Of a DNA stretch of 43,142 bases, positions 15,745 through 24,480 are shown piece by piece. Source of the DNA: an uncultured Ruminobacter sp. (GTDB lineage Bacteria; Pseudomonadota; Gammaproteobacteria; Enterobacterales; Succinivibrionaceae); the NCBI GenBank assembly GCA_902776415.1, contig CACYPY010000016.1:1-43142 (forward strand), written 5' to 3'. Within the stretch, counting starts at the first letter, position 1. The number at the start of each line of letters is the position of its first letter. Under the pieces are notes generated by a model, which was not told the origin of the DNA, did no database searches, and worked only from the letters and a program-made list of their open reading frames with translations. Made by a program: the position numbers and the translations under genes.

Positions 15745-17067
15745 CTATACGGCAGTCCGAACCGGGACAGCCTCCGGTGTTTCCCTTTTCTTTCCGGATT
15801 TTCGGGACGTTCCGGATTGTTTCGGATCTCTGCCGTAGCCCCATAAAAGCCTGGGGTCAAAGGACCTTGCCGCAATCATGGTCAGGATTACCACGGCTGC
15901 GAAGGAAATCATGGCCGAACCGGCGTAAATGGTCATCAGATTCTGAACCCGGACGATGGTTGCCATGATGGCCACCACGAACACATCCACCATGGACCAT
16001 TTTCCGATAAACTCCACCACCCGGTAGACCACGGAAAGAAACAGCCGGTTTCTGGTTTTGCGGAGCTTCTTCACCGACCAGCAGAGGTAGAGCAGAAGCA
16101 GGATTTTCATAATGGGAATGAAAATGCTGGCAATCAGGATCACGGAGGCCACAAAATAGGATCCCATGCTCCACAGCACGATAACGCCGTCGATGACCGT
16201 GGATTCCGAATCGCTGCCGAGATAGGTGGTGATCATCATGGGATAGATGTTTGCCGGGATGTACATCACAATGGCGGCCAGCGTAAAGGCCAGGGTTTTT
16301 GACAGTGACTGCGACGAGCGATCCCGGATGCCGGTGCCGCAGCGGTGGCACGAGGTTTCGGTTCTGATGTCCAGAATTTCGCCGCAGCAGGTGCAGGCGC
16401 AGAAGTCCTGGGGCTCGGCCCGGATCCCGGACTCCGGAACGCGGCGGGTCGGATCTTCGGTATGGGGAACGTAGAAGCTCCACATTTCCTCCTCGCTGAA
16501 CCGGCTTACCGCCAGAAGGTAAAAAATGGCGAAGGCGAAGAAGGTCCAGAAACCGGATCCGTACTGGATGCTCACCAGGCTGATCAGCTTGATGAGGCTC
16601 ACCAGAATCCCCACCATAAAAACCTCCACCATGCTCCATTCCACATTGAAGTGCAGGATTTTAAGGAGAAACGGCATGAAGAAAAAACGGCGGTTCAGGA
16701 TCTTGCCGATGTCGCCCGCAATAATGGTCAGGAGCGTAAGAAGCGGCAGAAGCTGCATGAAGAGGAAGATGACAAAGCTGGCTGCCCACATGTCCTGGGC
16801 TCCCAGTACCGTGGTATAGTCCAGAACCTGCATCCCCTGCTCGATGCCGGCAGCGGAAATGGAGATAAACGGAAGCGAGTCGGTGGCAAACATGAAAAAA
16901 ATGGCCGACAGGGCATAGCACAGGGACACCCTGGAAGGGCGTACCCGGTAGTGATGAACGGCATTGCGGCATCTGGGACAGTAGCCTACAAAATGACCCT
17001 GTTTGCGGGGAATCTCCAGCACCAGATCGCATTGCCCGCAGATAAGTTTTTCAGGCGTGTCGGACAT
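15745..17067 (-). CDS. pqiA: PqiA, inner-membrane protein of the Pqi system
   Basis: A 440-residue integral membrane protein. It has two PqiA repeats, each starting with a zinc-ribbon-like Cys cluster (CGQCDL...YCPRC at ~9-35 and CACTCCGEIL...CHRCGTG at ~225-250), followed by about four transmembrane helices each. The WSMVEVFMVGIL and WSMVDVFVVAIM motifs mark the two copies. It starts at ATG 17067, downstream of a TATAAT at 17104-17099. It forms the inner-membrane component that works with PqiB and PqiC in lipid transport and envelope stress resistance (paraquat-inducible in E. coli). Confidence 0.93.
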   Translation of the reverse strand: MSDTPEKLICGQCDLVLEIPRKQGHFVGYCPRCRNAVHHYRVRPSRVSLCYALSAIFFMFATDSLPFISISAAGIEQGMQVLDYTTVLGAQDMWAASFVIFLFMQLLPLLTLLTIIAGDIGKILNRRFFFMPFLLKILHFNVEWSMVEVFMVGILVSLIKLISLVSIQYGSGFWTFFAFAIFYLLAVSRFSEEEMWSFYVPHTEDPTRRVPESGIRAEPQDFCACTCCGEILDIRTETSCHRCGTGIRDRSSQSLSKTLAFTLAAIVMYIPANIYPMMITTYLGSDSESTVIDGVIVLWSMGSYFVASVILIASIFIPIMKILLLLYLCWSVKKLRKTRNRLFLSVVYRVVEFIGKWSMVDVFVVAIMATIVRVQNLMTIYAGSAMISFAAVVILTMIAARSFDPRLLWGYGRDPKQSGTSRKSGKKRETPEAVPVRTAV

Positions 17068-17098
17068 AGAAAAAAATCAGCTGTTTTAACCGGGTGCT

Positions 17099-17104
17099 AT
17101 TATA
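17099..17104 (-). promoter_or_regulatory. -10 element of the pqiABC promoter
   Basis: A consensus TATAAT on the minus strand, about 32 bp before the pqiA start. The -35 position (around 17122-17127) is a poor match, which suggests an activator-dependent promoter. No SoxS site was identified by eye. Confidence 0.4.
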
Positions 17105-17293
17105 AAAGAATACAGTGCGTTTTGGGGAATTTTCAGCCTCCTCATAATCCGTTGTGCCGCCGGGGAGGCCCGGCAATTTTTCGCCGGAAATCCGCAAAAT
17201 TGCCGTCGTCTCACGGTTTGCCGGCACAGAACAAATATAATGAACGTGTGTTGCGGTAAATCATGATGTGAAAGTGCCGTGCACAGTGTTTGT

Positions 17294-17326
17294 GATGCGG
17301 ATGCGTGTGATGCGTGTGATGCGAAT
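17294..17326 (+). repeat. Short tandem repeat GATGCG(TGT) before the 17341 start
   Basis: GATGCG begins at 17294, 17300, 17309 and 17318. The central two units are perfect 9-mers GATGCGTGT. The array ends five bases before the CGGAG ribosome-binding site (17331-17335), so changes in unit number would move upstream elements relative to the gene. Confidence 0.65.
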
Positions 17327-17340
17327 GGTGCGGAGTTTTT

Positions 17341-18579
17341 ATGCATTCCCGGTTTTATGCAGGATTGCCTGCGGTGTTCTGTTTTCTGACTCTGGGGCAG
17401 CAGGCCATGCCGGCGGAGCCGGACGCGGTCTCTGACGGAAACATGAATGAAAGTACGTCGGAAAGTCCGAATGTGCCGGCTGTGGAGAATACTGCCGGCA
17501 GTCAGATGATCTGCGGCACGGAAAGTCTGAAGTTCGAAGGCCCCGGGGTTCCCGGAATCAGGGATTTTCTCCGTTCGTTTTCCGAAAGGCATCCGGATCC
17601 GCAGATAGCCGCATGGCTCGGTCTTAAGAATCTTCCGGAGACCAGTCCGGAAAGCGTGCAGTATCCTCCGGAGGATGACGATGATGACGGAGAATACGGG
17701 AGTGATGATTCCGGAGACGTTTCCGGCCAGACTTCGGAGTTTTTCACGGCCCGGGTTTATGATTCCCCGGAACAGGGCCGCTCCTTTGCGCTTTCGATAT
17801 CCTATACCGGGGATCCCTTTGCCGGAAGCTTCTGCTTTTTCCGCTATGATGCCGCATCCCGGGAGTTCGTGCCGGCCGGGGATTTCCCGAAACGGAGATA
17901 TGACGGCTTCCGGGGTCTCCATTACCGTTATCTCATCAGGGAGAACGGCGGCATTTCCCTGGAAACCTTCTTCATGTACGACAAGAACGGGGTGCCGCTC
18001 TATTCCCTGGAGCAGGTTTTTGACTGGAACGGCAGCGGTTTTCAGGAAAGACCGCCGACTCTCTATACCGGCAGAAAGCTGCTTTCCCCGGGGGCTCCGG
18101 ACGGGAAATGGGATCGTCTGGCTCTGCACGACATTGACGGCGACAATATTCCGGAGCTGTTTTTGTCCCGTTCGGATACCGGAGCCGGGGATGTTTTTTA
18201 CGGTAACGGCCGGACGGATCGCCTGTCGGGAATGAAGACGGTTCCCGTGGAATTCCTGGTTACGGATAACGGATTGGTGACACGTGATGCCTCCGGTCTC
18301 AACTCCTCCTATACGGTGCTTCGGGACAGTGCTCCGGACGGGGTGCTTACGGTTTCCTGCCGGGATGTCACAGCCCCGGAGACCTGTACCATGAGGCTTA
18401 ACGGAAGCCGGATAACGGAGGACCGGGCGGCGGAATTTATGGCAGGATTCTCCGGAGCCAGGGAGCTTTCTCCTGATTTTATCGTCATTCAGGGGGTGGT
18501 TACCGAGGAGGTTTCCGAAGATGATGCCGCTCCCCCGGACGTGGCGGAAGAAGAAAACGGGAAATCGGAACGGGATTAA
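17341..18579 (+). CDS. Exported acidic protein with DxDxD calcium-type loop (paralogue A)
   Basis: A 412-residue protein. CGGAG lies five bases before ATG 17341. The signal peptide runs from MHSRFYAGLPAVFCFLTL to about AMPA. A low-complexity acidic stretch (PEDDDDDGEYGSDDSGD, ~105-125) is followed by a folded domain in which DIDGDNIPELFLSRSDTG (~262-280) has the spacing of an EF-hand or FG-GAP/VCBS-type Ca2+ loop (D-x-D-x-D-x-x-x-E). It is clearly homologous to the next gene along its whole length (GVPGIRDFL, EFFTAR, SFCFFRYD, APDGKWDRL, SGLNSSYT). Periplasmic or surface location is expected. Function unknown. Confidence 0.75.
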   Translation: MHSRFYAGLPAVFCFLTLGQQAMPAEPDAVSDGNMNESTSESPNVPAVENTAGSQMICGTESLKFEGPGVPGIRDFLRSFSERHPDPQIAAWLGLKNLPETSPESVQYPPEDDDDDGEYGSDDSGDVSGQTSEFFTARVYDSPEQGRSFALSISYTGDPFAGSFCFFRYDAASREFVPAGDFPKRRYDGFRGLHYRYLIRENGGISLETFFMYDKNGVPLYSLEQVFDWNGSGFQERPPTLYTGRKLLSPGAPDGKWDRLALHDIDGDNIPELFLSRSDTGAGDVFYGNGRTDRLSGMKTVPVEFLVTDNGLVTRDASGLNSSYTVLRDSAPDGVLTVSCRDVTAPETCTMRLNGSRITEDRAAEFMAGFSGARELSPDFIVIQGVVTEEVSEDDAAPPDVAEEENGKSERD

Positions 18580-18629
18580 GAGGGCCGGTTTCGGGGAAAT
18601 ACTGATAACTGATAATCTGGGAAATTGCA

Positions 18630-19829
18630 ATGAACACTTTATTCAGGACATGTCCGGAAGCTTCCGGCACGGGATTTGTGCGGGGCGGTGCGCTTTTTCT
18701 GGCGGCAGTGCTGGCTCTGACCGCGGTAACGGTCCGGGCGGACGATTCCTCCGGTTCTTCGGAGGAGGAGGAGAGCTCCGGAGAACAGTTTTACTATCAG
18801 CCGGCATGCCTTAAGGAAAGTCTTAAGGCCGGAACCTCCGGCGCTCCCGGGCTCAGAGATTTTCTCGGGGCCTTTCAGAACAAATGGAAGTCGCCGGGGA
18901 TCCGGGATTACCTGAAGAACACTGCCGGAGATTCCGATGAAGAACCGGACTGGGCGGGGTATCCTCCGGAGGATTGTAAGAACGAGGAAGACCATCAGTA
19001 TGATGAAGCCTTCACTGCCCGGAGCTACCGTTATCCGGATAACACCCTCTATTTTGCTCTTGCCATCAGTGTTTCCGATGAACTGCGGCGGACCGAGTCT
19101 TTTTGCTACTACCGTTTCGATGACCGGAGCCGGGAATATGTTCCCGCAGATCTTTTTGACAGACGATATGATGATTTTCAGGGGGTTGACAGTGAATATC
19201 TTCTTTCGGGCAACGGCGAGATTGTCAGAACCGCAGGATTCCTTTACGACGAAAGCGAGTTCCCTCTTTACGGCCTCGAGCAGAAGTATGTCTGGAACGG
19301 CAAAAGCATGGAACCTCAGGAACCGGTGCTGCTTTCTCCCGTGAAGCTGCGTTCTCCCGCTTCTCCGGACGGGAAATGGGATCAGCTGTCTCTTACGGAT
19401 GTTGACGGCGACGGCATTCCGGAAATATTTCTGTCCCGCCGTGATACCGGAGCTCAGGACGTGTTTTACGGAAACACGGAAATGGGGCGTCTTTCGGGAA
19501 TTTCCGGGGTACCGGCTTCCTTCCGGGTTTCCGGAAAGGGGATAGCCGTAAGCGACGCATCCGGACTCAATGTTTCCTATACCGAAATCAAGAACAGCGT
19601 TCCGGGCCGGATGCTGATTCTGACATGCCGGAACGATGATCGGGCCAAAAACGGCAAATCCTGCCGGAGAATGCTGGACGGCAGAGAGGTTTCCGAAAAG
19701 AAGGCTGACGCTTTTATAGCGGAACTGGCCGTTTCCGGGGAGCTTCGTCCGGAATACATCACCATCAGGGAAGTGCATGTTGAAGAGGTTTCCGGGAACG
19801 GCACGGCCGGTGATAATCAGCTTCCCTGA
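18630..19829 (+). CDS. Exported acidic protein with DxDxD calcium-type loop (paralogue B)
   Basis: A 399-residue tandem paralogue of the preceding gene, 50 bp downstream. It has a signal peptide (core GGALFLAAVLALTAVTVRA) and an acidic Ser/Glu stretch (~40-50). The same domain follows, with DVDGDGIPEIFLSRRDTG as an even better Ca2+-loop consensus, plus shared blocks GAPGLRDFL, EAFTAR, SFCYYRFDD, SPDGKWDQL and SGLNVSYT. The N-termini have diverged more than the cores, so the duplication is not recent. It probably shares an operon with its neighbours on both sides. Function unknown; binding a ligand or metal at the cell envelope is a guess. Confidence 0.75.
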   Translation: MNTLFRTCPEASGTGFVRGGALFLAAVLALTAVTVRADDSSGSSEEEESSGEQFYYQPACLKESLKAGTSGAPGLRDFLGAFQNKWKSPGIRDYLKNTAGDSDEEPDWAGYPPEDCKNEEDHQYDEAFTARSYRYPDNTLYFALAISVSDELRRTESFCYYRFDDRSREYVPADLFDRRYDDFQGVDSEYLLSGNGEIVRTAGFLYDESEFPLYGLEQKYVWNGKSMEPQEPVLLSPVKLRSPASPDGKWDQLSLTDVDGDGIPEIFLSRRDTGAQDVFYGNTEMGRLSGISGVPASFRVSGKGIAVSDASGLNVSYTEIKNSVPGRMLILTCRNDDRAKNGKSCRRMLDGREVSEKKADAFIAELAVSGELRPEYITIREVHVEEVSGNGTAGDNQLP

Positions 19830-19904
19830 CCCGGGGGAATCAGTCAGGTACGGCGCAATGGTGAAATGACAGGAAAACTCAGAACCTGAACAGGAGAAAC
19901 AGGC

Positions 19905-21251
19905 ATGACTGGCAGAACCGTTTCGAACGGCAGAAATGACGGAAATTCCGCTGATGTTGATTTTGACAGTATTCTTCCCGGGAAAATTACATATACGGTG
20001 AAGTGGCGAGAAAGAGGTTCCCTGAAACACTTCTTTCTGACCTGTCCCTGCTGCGGCGAGGTGTCTGCTTTTATTGCCGCGCAGCCTCTCAGGGAGGATA
20101 TCCTGAATCCCGGAGACGTTCCCGGGGATGTAATGCCGAAGGACGATCGGGAGTTTGCGACGACGGAGTACGGAGATCCCGTGATCTGCTGCAAAAAATG
20201 CAAAAAGCTGTTCTTTAACCGCTATGTCCGGGATCCCGCGATTTTTCCGAAACCGAAGAACGTCATTATGAAAAATCTCCGGAAATGCCTTCCCGCAATA
20301 TGGTCCTGTCTTGCGGTGACGTCCTTTTTTGCAGTCTGCTATCCCGTTCTGATTCTGGGCTGGAGCCCCGCGGAGCTTCTGGGAGATTCTCCGACCCCGG
20401 AACAGCAGAGTTTCCTCGAAACCTGCGGGTCTTTCGTGTTTATACTGCTTTACGCGGGGGTTGTGTATACCCTGGCGATCGTCATTCAGATTCAGGCTGA
20501 AAAATTATTTTTCCGGCTGAAATCTCTAAGTTTTTCTCCTGAGACTCCCGGGTATCTGAAGTTTTTGTGCCGCATGGGGGTGGCGGTGCCGGAGAAGATC
20601 CTGGATGACATGAGAAGGAAGGATCCGGAGAATGCGCCGGTATCCGTTCCGGGGGTGCCCAACTATACGGTGCTTCCGGACGGGAAACGGCTTTACCTGA
20701 AAAGACACAAACGCTGTTCCTGCTGCGGGGCCGAGCTTAACACAACCGGCGGCTATCCCCGGAGACTGGGCCGGACCGTCGGGGTCTGTCCGGAGTGCCG
20801 GGAGGAGTACTATGATCCGGATTACCTGGAAATCTCCCGGGAAAAATCGCCCCGGGAGACCTATGCGGAGGTCCGGGAGGCGAGCCGTGCCACCAGGAAA
20901 TTCAGGAAGATTATGTACCTGTATGCATTCCTCTTTGTCGGGGGATTACTCGGCTATTTCCTCCTGTGGTCCGGAGCTTTTGACAGTCCGACCGACCCCG
21001 ACAACCCTTTTCCGGAATTCTCCCTGGTCATGTATATGACGGTGTACATCTTTCTTGTTGTTATTTTCTGGGATTTTATCCGGGACGGGGTTCGGGTTTT
21101 GCTGGAAACAGCATATCCGGAAAAACGTTTTTCCGAATGGCTGAAGGCTTCGGAAAAACGGTTACGGGACCCTGCCTATGCCTTAAAGTATGAACTCGGA
21201 AGAAAAACCTTCGATGCCGGGCTTCCTGGTGGAGCAGCCGTTCATGAATGA
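19905..21251 (+). CDS. Zinc-ribbon membrane protein, full-length paralogue
   Basis: A 448-residue protein; ATG 19905 with AGGAG (19892-19896). Two Cys4 zinc-ribbon-like modules are visible: CPCCGE...CCKKCKKLFF (~46-105) and CSCCGAEL...CPECREEYY (~268-305). Four hydrophobic segments follow as two pairs (~128-150 and ~172-192 between the ribbons, ~337-357 and ~372-392 after the second). The arrangement of ribbon plus two helices, twice, recalls PqiA-type proteins in plan but not in sequence. The C-terminal SEWLKASEKRLRDPAYALKY is shared with the next gene. Predicted in the inner membrane with cytoplasmic zinc ribbons; function unknown. Confidence 0.7.
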   Translation: MTGRTVSNGRNDGNSADVDFDSILPGKITYTVKWRERGSLKHFFLTCPCCGEVSAFIAAQPLREDILNPGDVPGDVMPKDDREFATTEYGDPVICCKKCKKLFFNRYVRDPAIFPKPKNVIMKNLRKCLPAIWSCLAVTSFFAVCYPVLILGWSPAELLGDSPTPEQQSFLETCGSFVFILLYAGVVYTLAIVIQIQAEKLFFRLKSLSFSPETPGYLKFLCRMGVAVPEKILDDMRRKDPENAPVSVPGVPNYTVLPDGKRLYLKRHKRCSCCGAELNTTGGYPRRLGRTVGVCPECREEYYDPDYLEISREKSPRETYAEVREASRATRKFRKIMYLYAFLFVGGLLGYFLLWSGAFDSPTDPDNPFPEFSLVMYMTVYIFLVVIFWDFIRDGVRVLLETAYPEKRFSEWLKASEKRLRDPAYALKYELGRKTFDAGLPGGAAVHE

Positions 21252-21738
21252 CAGAAATTACGCCGGTTCCTGCGATTTTGACAGTCCTGAGCCCGCAAAG
21301 CTGACTCGGAAGATTCTCCGGATCAAAAACAGTCATAATGGAGGCTGTTGCGTTACCTGTCCCTGCTGCGGACATGTATCGCTTTTTCAGGTGGCGCATC
21401 CCCTGAAAACAGAGGACATCCTGAACCCCGAAGCGCTCTCCGGGGATTCCCTCCGGGAGATTGAGTCCGGACGGGAGTTCCGGAAGCTTCCCTGCGGAGA
21501 TCAGGTTACCGTCTGCCGGAAATGCGGCGGGATGTTTTTTAATCAGTATCCGGATGATGCGGCACTGCGGGATTTGCCTTCTGGTTTTTTCGGAAATTCG
21601 ATAATGGTCGGCCGGGACTGGCGGGAAACTGCCTGTCCCGGGAGCAGGGTTTCCGATTATCTCGGAGAATCCGAGAAGCGGCTGAGAAATCCGGCCTGTG
21701 CCGAAATGTACGATCCCGGGAGCAAAACCTTCCGGTAA
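21244..21738 (+). CDS. Short zinc-ribbon paralogue lacking the membrane core
   Basis: A 164-residue protein. ATG 21244 has GGTGGAG nine bases upstream and overlaps the previous gene by 8 bp (ATGAATGA), implying coupled translation. It keeps the first zinc ribbon of the upstream protein (CPCCGHVSLF...EDILNPEALSGD...VCRKCGGMFFNQY) and its C-terminal tail (SDYLGESEKRLRNPACAEMY), but lacks everything between: all four membrane segments and the second ribbon. It looks like a duplicate with an internal deletion that became a soluble protein. A partner or regulator role for the membrane protein is possible. Confidence 0.7.
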   Translation: MNDRNYAGSCDFDSPEPAKLTRKILRIKNSHNGGCCVTCPCCGHVSLFQVAHPLKTEDILNPEALSGDSLREIESGREFRKLPCGDQVTVCRKCGGMFFNQYPDDAALRDLPSGFFGNSIMVGRDWRETACPGSRVSDYLGESEKRLRNPACAEMYDPGSKTFR

Positions 21739-21842
21739 ATCTTCAATTATGACGGCTTTTCCGGTATGTTTCCGGTGAGGGATCCTCCCCTGTGCAAAAT
21801 TAAAACGGAGTATGCGGGGGGATTCCGGATTAAGGATGAATT

Positions 21843-23000
21843 ATGCGCTTTCTGTTTGTTTCCGACTCCTTTAAGGGGTCTCTGTCCAGTGCCGAAACTG
21901 CGGAATATCTGACCAGAGCCGCCCGGGAGGTGTTCGGGGAGAAGGTTTCCTGCGAGGGGATTCCGGTGGCCGACGGCGGAGAAGGAACTCTGGATGCCAT
22001 CAGAAGCGCCTCCGGCGGGGATCTTATTGAAATGACGGTTACCGGAGCCGCGGGAAGCCCGGTTACCTCCCGCTATCTCGGACTGGACCGGAGCCGGGCG
22101 GTAATAGAGATGGCCGAGGCCTCCGGACTCACCAAAACTCCGGAGGAACTTCGGAATCCCCTTTATACCACGAGCGCGGGAACCGGCGAACTTATCAGAG
22201 ATGCTCTCAGACGCGGGTTTTCGGATATCACGGTAGCCCTGGGCGGCAGCGCCACCAATGACGGCGGTACGGGAGCCCTGACGGCCCTGGGGGCGGTGTT
22301 CCGGGATGCGGAGGGCAGGAAGCTTGCCGGCAGGGGTGCGGATCTGGCGCTGGTGCGGGATATTGACGTTTCGGGACTGGATCCCCGCCTCCGGGATGTC
22401 AGCATCCGGGTGATGACCGATGTCCGGAACCCCCTTACCGGCCCCGAGGGAGCCACCATGGTTTTCGGAGCTCAGAAGGGCGGAACTCCGGAAATTCTCG
22501 CAGATCTTGAAACCGGAATGCGGAATTACCGGGAACGGATTATCGCGGTTCTGGGCCGGGACCCTGATGACCTTCCCGGGGCCGGCGCTGCCGGAGGACT
22601 GGGTGCCGCACTGGGGATCATTCTGGGAGGGCGAATGGTGTCCGGAATTGATACCGTGCTGGATCTCATTGATTTTGAGAGCCGGCTGGCCGGGGCGGAT
22701 CTGGTGGTTACCGGCGAAGGGTGCACCGATCGGCAGAGCTGCTGTGGCAAGGTGATGCAGGCTGTCGGGGAACGGTCCCGGAAATGCGGGGTTCCGGCCG
22801 TGGGGCTTTCCGGATCCCTGGGGGAAGGCGGACTTGGGATTATGGATCACGGCATTGCTTCGGTAATAACCTCCGTGGCTGCACCGATGACGCCGGAAAC
22901 GGCAATTGCGAAGGCTCCGGATCTTTATTATTCCGCTGCCATCCGCATGTTCCGGTTTCTCGGAACCGGGATGGAGATGAGCCGGAAATTTGAAAAATGA
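21843..23000 (+). CDS. Glycerate 2-kinase, GarK/GlxK family
   Basis: A 385-residue enzyme of the GarK family, which phosphorylates D-glycerate with ATP, normally to 2-phosphoglycerate. Clear family landmarks: the N-terminal DSFKGSLSSAETAEYL, VADGGEGTLDA near residue 40, GGSATNDGGTGAL near 130, and GAAGGLGAAL near 245. Full length for the family. It links glyoxylate or tartronate-semialdehyde catabolism to glycolysis. The usual partners (garR, gcl) are not beside it. The next gene on the same strand begins 42 bp later but is unrelated. Confidence 0.93.
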   Translation: MRFLFVSDSFKGSLSSAETAEYLTRAAREVFGEKVSCEGIPVADGGEGTLDAIRSASGGDLIEMTVTGAAGSPVTSRYLGLDRSRAVIEMAEASGLTKTPEELRNPLYTTSAGTGELIRDALRRGFSDITVALGGSATNDGGTGALTALGAVFRDAEGRKLAGRGADLALVRDIDVSGLDPRLRDVSIRVMTDVRNPLTGPEGATMVFGAQKGGTPEILADLETGMRNYRERIIAVLGRDPDDLPGAGAAGGLGAALGIILGGRMVSGIDTVLDLIDFESRLAGADLVVTGEGCTDRQSCCGKVMQAVGERSRKCGVPAVGLSGSLGEGGLGIMDHGIASVITSVAAPMTPETAIAKAPDLYYSAAIRMFRFLGTGMEMSRKFEK

Positions 23001-23042
23001 TTATGTTGCGGACGGTCGCGGGATCGGCCGAAGGAGAATACC

Positions 23043-24326
23043 ATGGGAACGTATGCCAATATTACCGTTAAGCTTGCAGACGGCAGTCAGGAATATCTGG
23101 AGACCGGAGAAGGTCATCCTTCGATTCTGGGGAAGGATCTGGTGAGTGCCGGATTCTGGCGGCGGACTCCGGGAGGAATTTCTGCCGAGGAAGAGGGTGC
23201 CGTCATGGATTTTTTCTGCGAGGAGATGGGGGCCTCCGAGGGACATCTGGATAACCCGGATTACGAGTATTTCATAGATCCGGGAGATCTGTTCCGGTGC
23301 TATTACCGCGACACCCAGGAGGCGGATGATGTCAGGCATCCTCTCATCAGCGCCTTTGTGGACAATGACGATGTCGAAAACGATGATATCAGGGACTTGT
23401 TCCGGCAGCTTTTTGAGGATTTCGTAAAGAGAACCGGGGTATCCGGGAAGGGAGAGACGGCTTCGGCTTCTGAAGCGGTGCCGGAATCCGAAGAAACGGG
23501 AACTACGGAGGAGCCGGAAGCTCCGGAGGAGATTTCTCCGGCAGAGGCGATTTCCGAGGAGGAGAGCCCGGAGAACGGATCTCCGGTGGCGGAGCCTGCT
23601 TCAGGCGCTCCCGGGGATGCTTCCGAAACCGGGACGGAGATTGTTTCGGGAAATGAAGCCGTGAGAGCGGAGTTTTCGGAGCCAGAAGTTTCCGGAGCCG
23701 TAAAGGAGGAGTTTTCTGACAGGGGCACGGAGGAGCTTCCGAACGAGGAGCCGAAGGAGATTCCGGAGACGGAGAAAGTTCCGTCTGTTTCCGGGACAGA
23801 GCAGGCCGGAACGGTTTCCGAAGTCGGGGCAGTGCCGGAGTCTGCCGACAGTGATATACCTTCCCCGAAATGGGTGAGTCGCTATTTTGAGATTGCCGGC
23901 CTGGTGGGAACCTGGTCCAAGGATCCTTCCACCAAGGTGGGTGCAATCATTGTGGGAGACAAGGGGCAGATCATTTCTCAGGGGTATAACGGGTTCCCCC
24001 GGGGCGTGAAGGATTCTCCGGAGCGTTACAATAACCGGGAGCTTAAGTACCGGCTGGTGGTTCATGCCGAGATGAATGCCATTCTGAATGCTCTGTATAA
24101 CGGGTCATCGGTGGTGGGGGCTTCCATTTACATCCATAATCTTCCGGTCTGTCAGGAGTGCGCAAAGGCAATTATTCAGGCCGGTCTGGCCCGGGTGTTT
24201 ATTGATACCAGCGTGAATGAGCGCTGGGGAGAGGCCTGGGAGATCTCCAAGACCATGTTCAGCGAATCCGGAGTCAGGTGCTATTACTTTGATCGCGAGG
24301 CTCTCAGACTGGAGAGGATTATCTGA
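23043..24326 (+). CDS. dCMP-deaminase-family protein fused to a novel N-terminal domain
   Basis: A 427-residue protein in three parts. (1) Residues 1-~138: a compact acidic domain (MGTYANITVKLADGSQEYLE...) I do not recognise. (2) ~139-277: a disordered linker made almost only of E, S, P, G, A, T and V. (3) ~278-427: a deoxycytidylate/ComE-type deaminase domain with DPSTKVGAIIV, the zinc/catalytic H341-A-E343, and P368-V-C370-Q-E-C373 (PVCxxC; the family consensus is PCxxC, with PxCxxC variants known). Normal dCMP deaminases are ~150-190 aa, so two thirds of this protein is additional. It may deaminate dCMP to dUMP, or a base in another substrate. Deaminases with extra sensor domains act in phage defence (AvcD, dCTP deaminases), so the extension may be a sensor; that is inference. 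Confidence 0.85.
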   Translation: MGTYANITVKLADGSQEYLETGEGHPSILGKDLVSAGFWRRTPGGISAEEEGAVMDFFCEEMGASEGHLDNPDYEYFIDPGDLFRCYYRDTQEADDVRHPLISAFVDNDDVENDDIRDLFRQLFEDFVKRTGVSGKGETASASEAVPESEETGTTEEPEAPEEISPAEAISEEESPENGSPVAEPASGAPGDASETGTEIVSGNEAVRAEFSEPEVSGAVKEEFSDRGTEELPNEEPKEIPETEKVPSVSGTEQAGTVSEVGAVPESADSDIPSPKWVSRYFEIAGLVGTWSKDPSTKVGAIIVGDKGQIISQGYNGFPRGVKDSPERYNNRELKYRLVVHAEMNAILNALYNGSSVVGASIYIHNLPVCQECAKAIIQAGLARVFIDTSVNERWGEAWEISKTMFSESGVRCYYFDREALRLERII

Positions 24327-24358
24327 AACGTTTTAGAATCAGATTAATTTTGTAATTA

Positions 24359-24395
24359 TCCCCCGGGGATTAACTGAAACGAGTAAACCGGGGGA
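24359..24395. terminator. Inverted repeat between convergent genes, probable terminator
   Basis: TCCCCCGG (24359-24366) and CCGGGGGA (24388-24395) form a perfect 8-bp GC-rich stem with a 21-base loop, midway between the convergent deaminase and aminopeptidase genes. There is no proper T-run on either side; the minus-strand exit is only AT-rich. Termination is therefore inferred mainly from position. Confidence 0.45.
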
Positions 24396-24480
24396 CTCGC
24401 AAGACAGAACCGGATTCTCAGGCAAGCACATCCGGAATTCAGATTCGCATCAGGAACAGTCTTTCTAAACAGGACGTCTG

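Noticed and set aside
14151..15968. 605-codon plus-strand frame opposite pqiB
   Set aside because: Mirror frame of pqiB; no signal, motif or ribosome-binding site, and pqiB is unambiguous.
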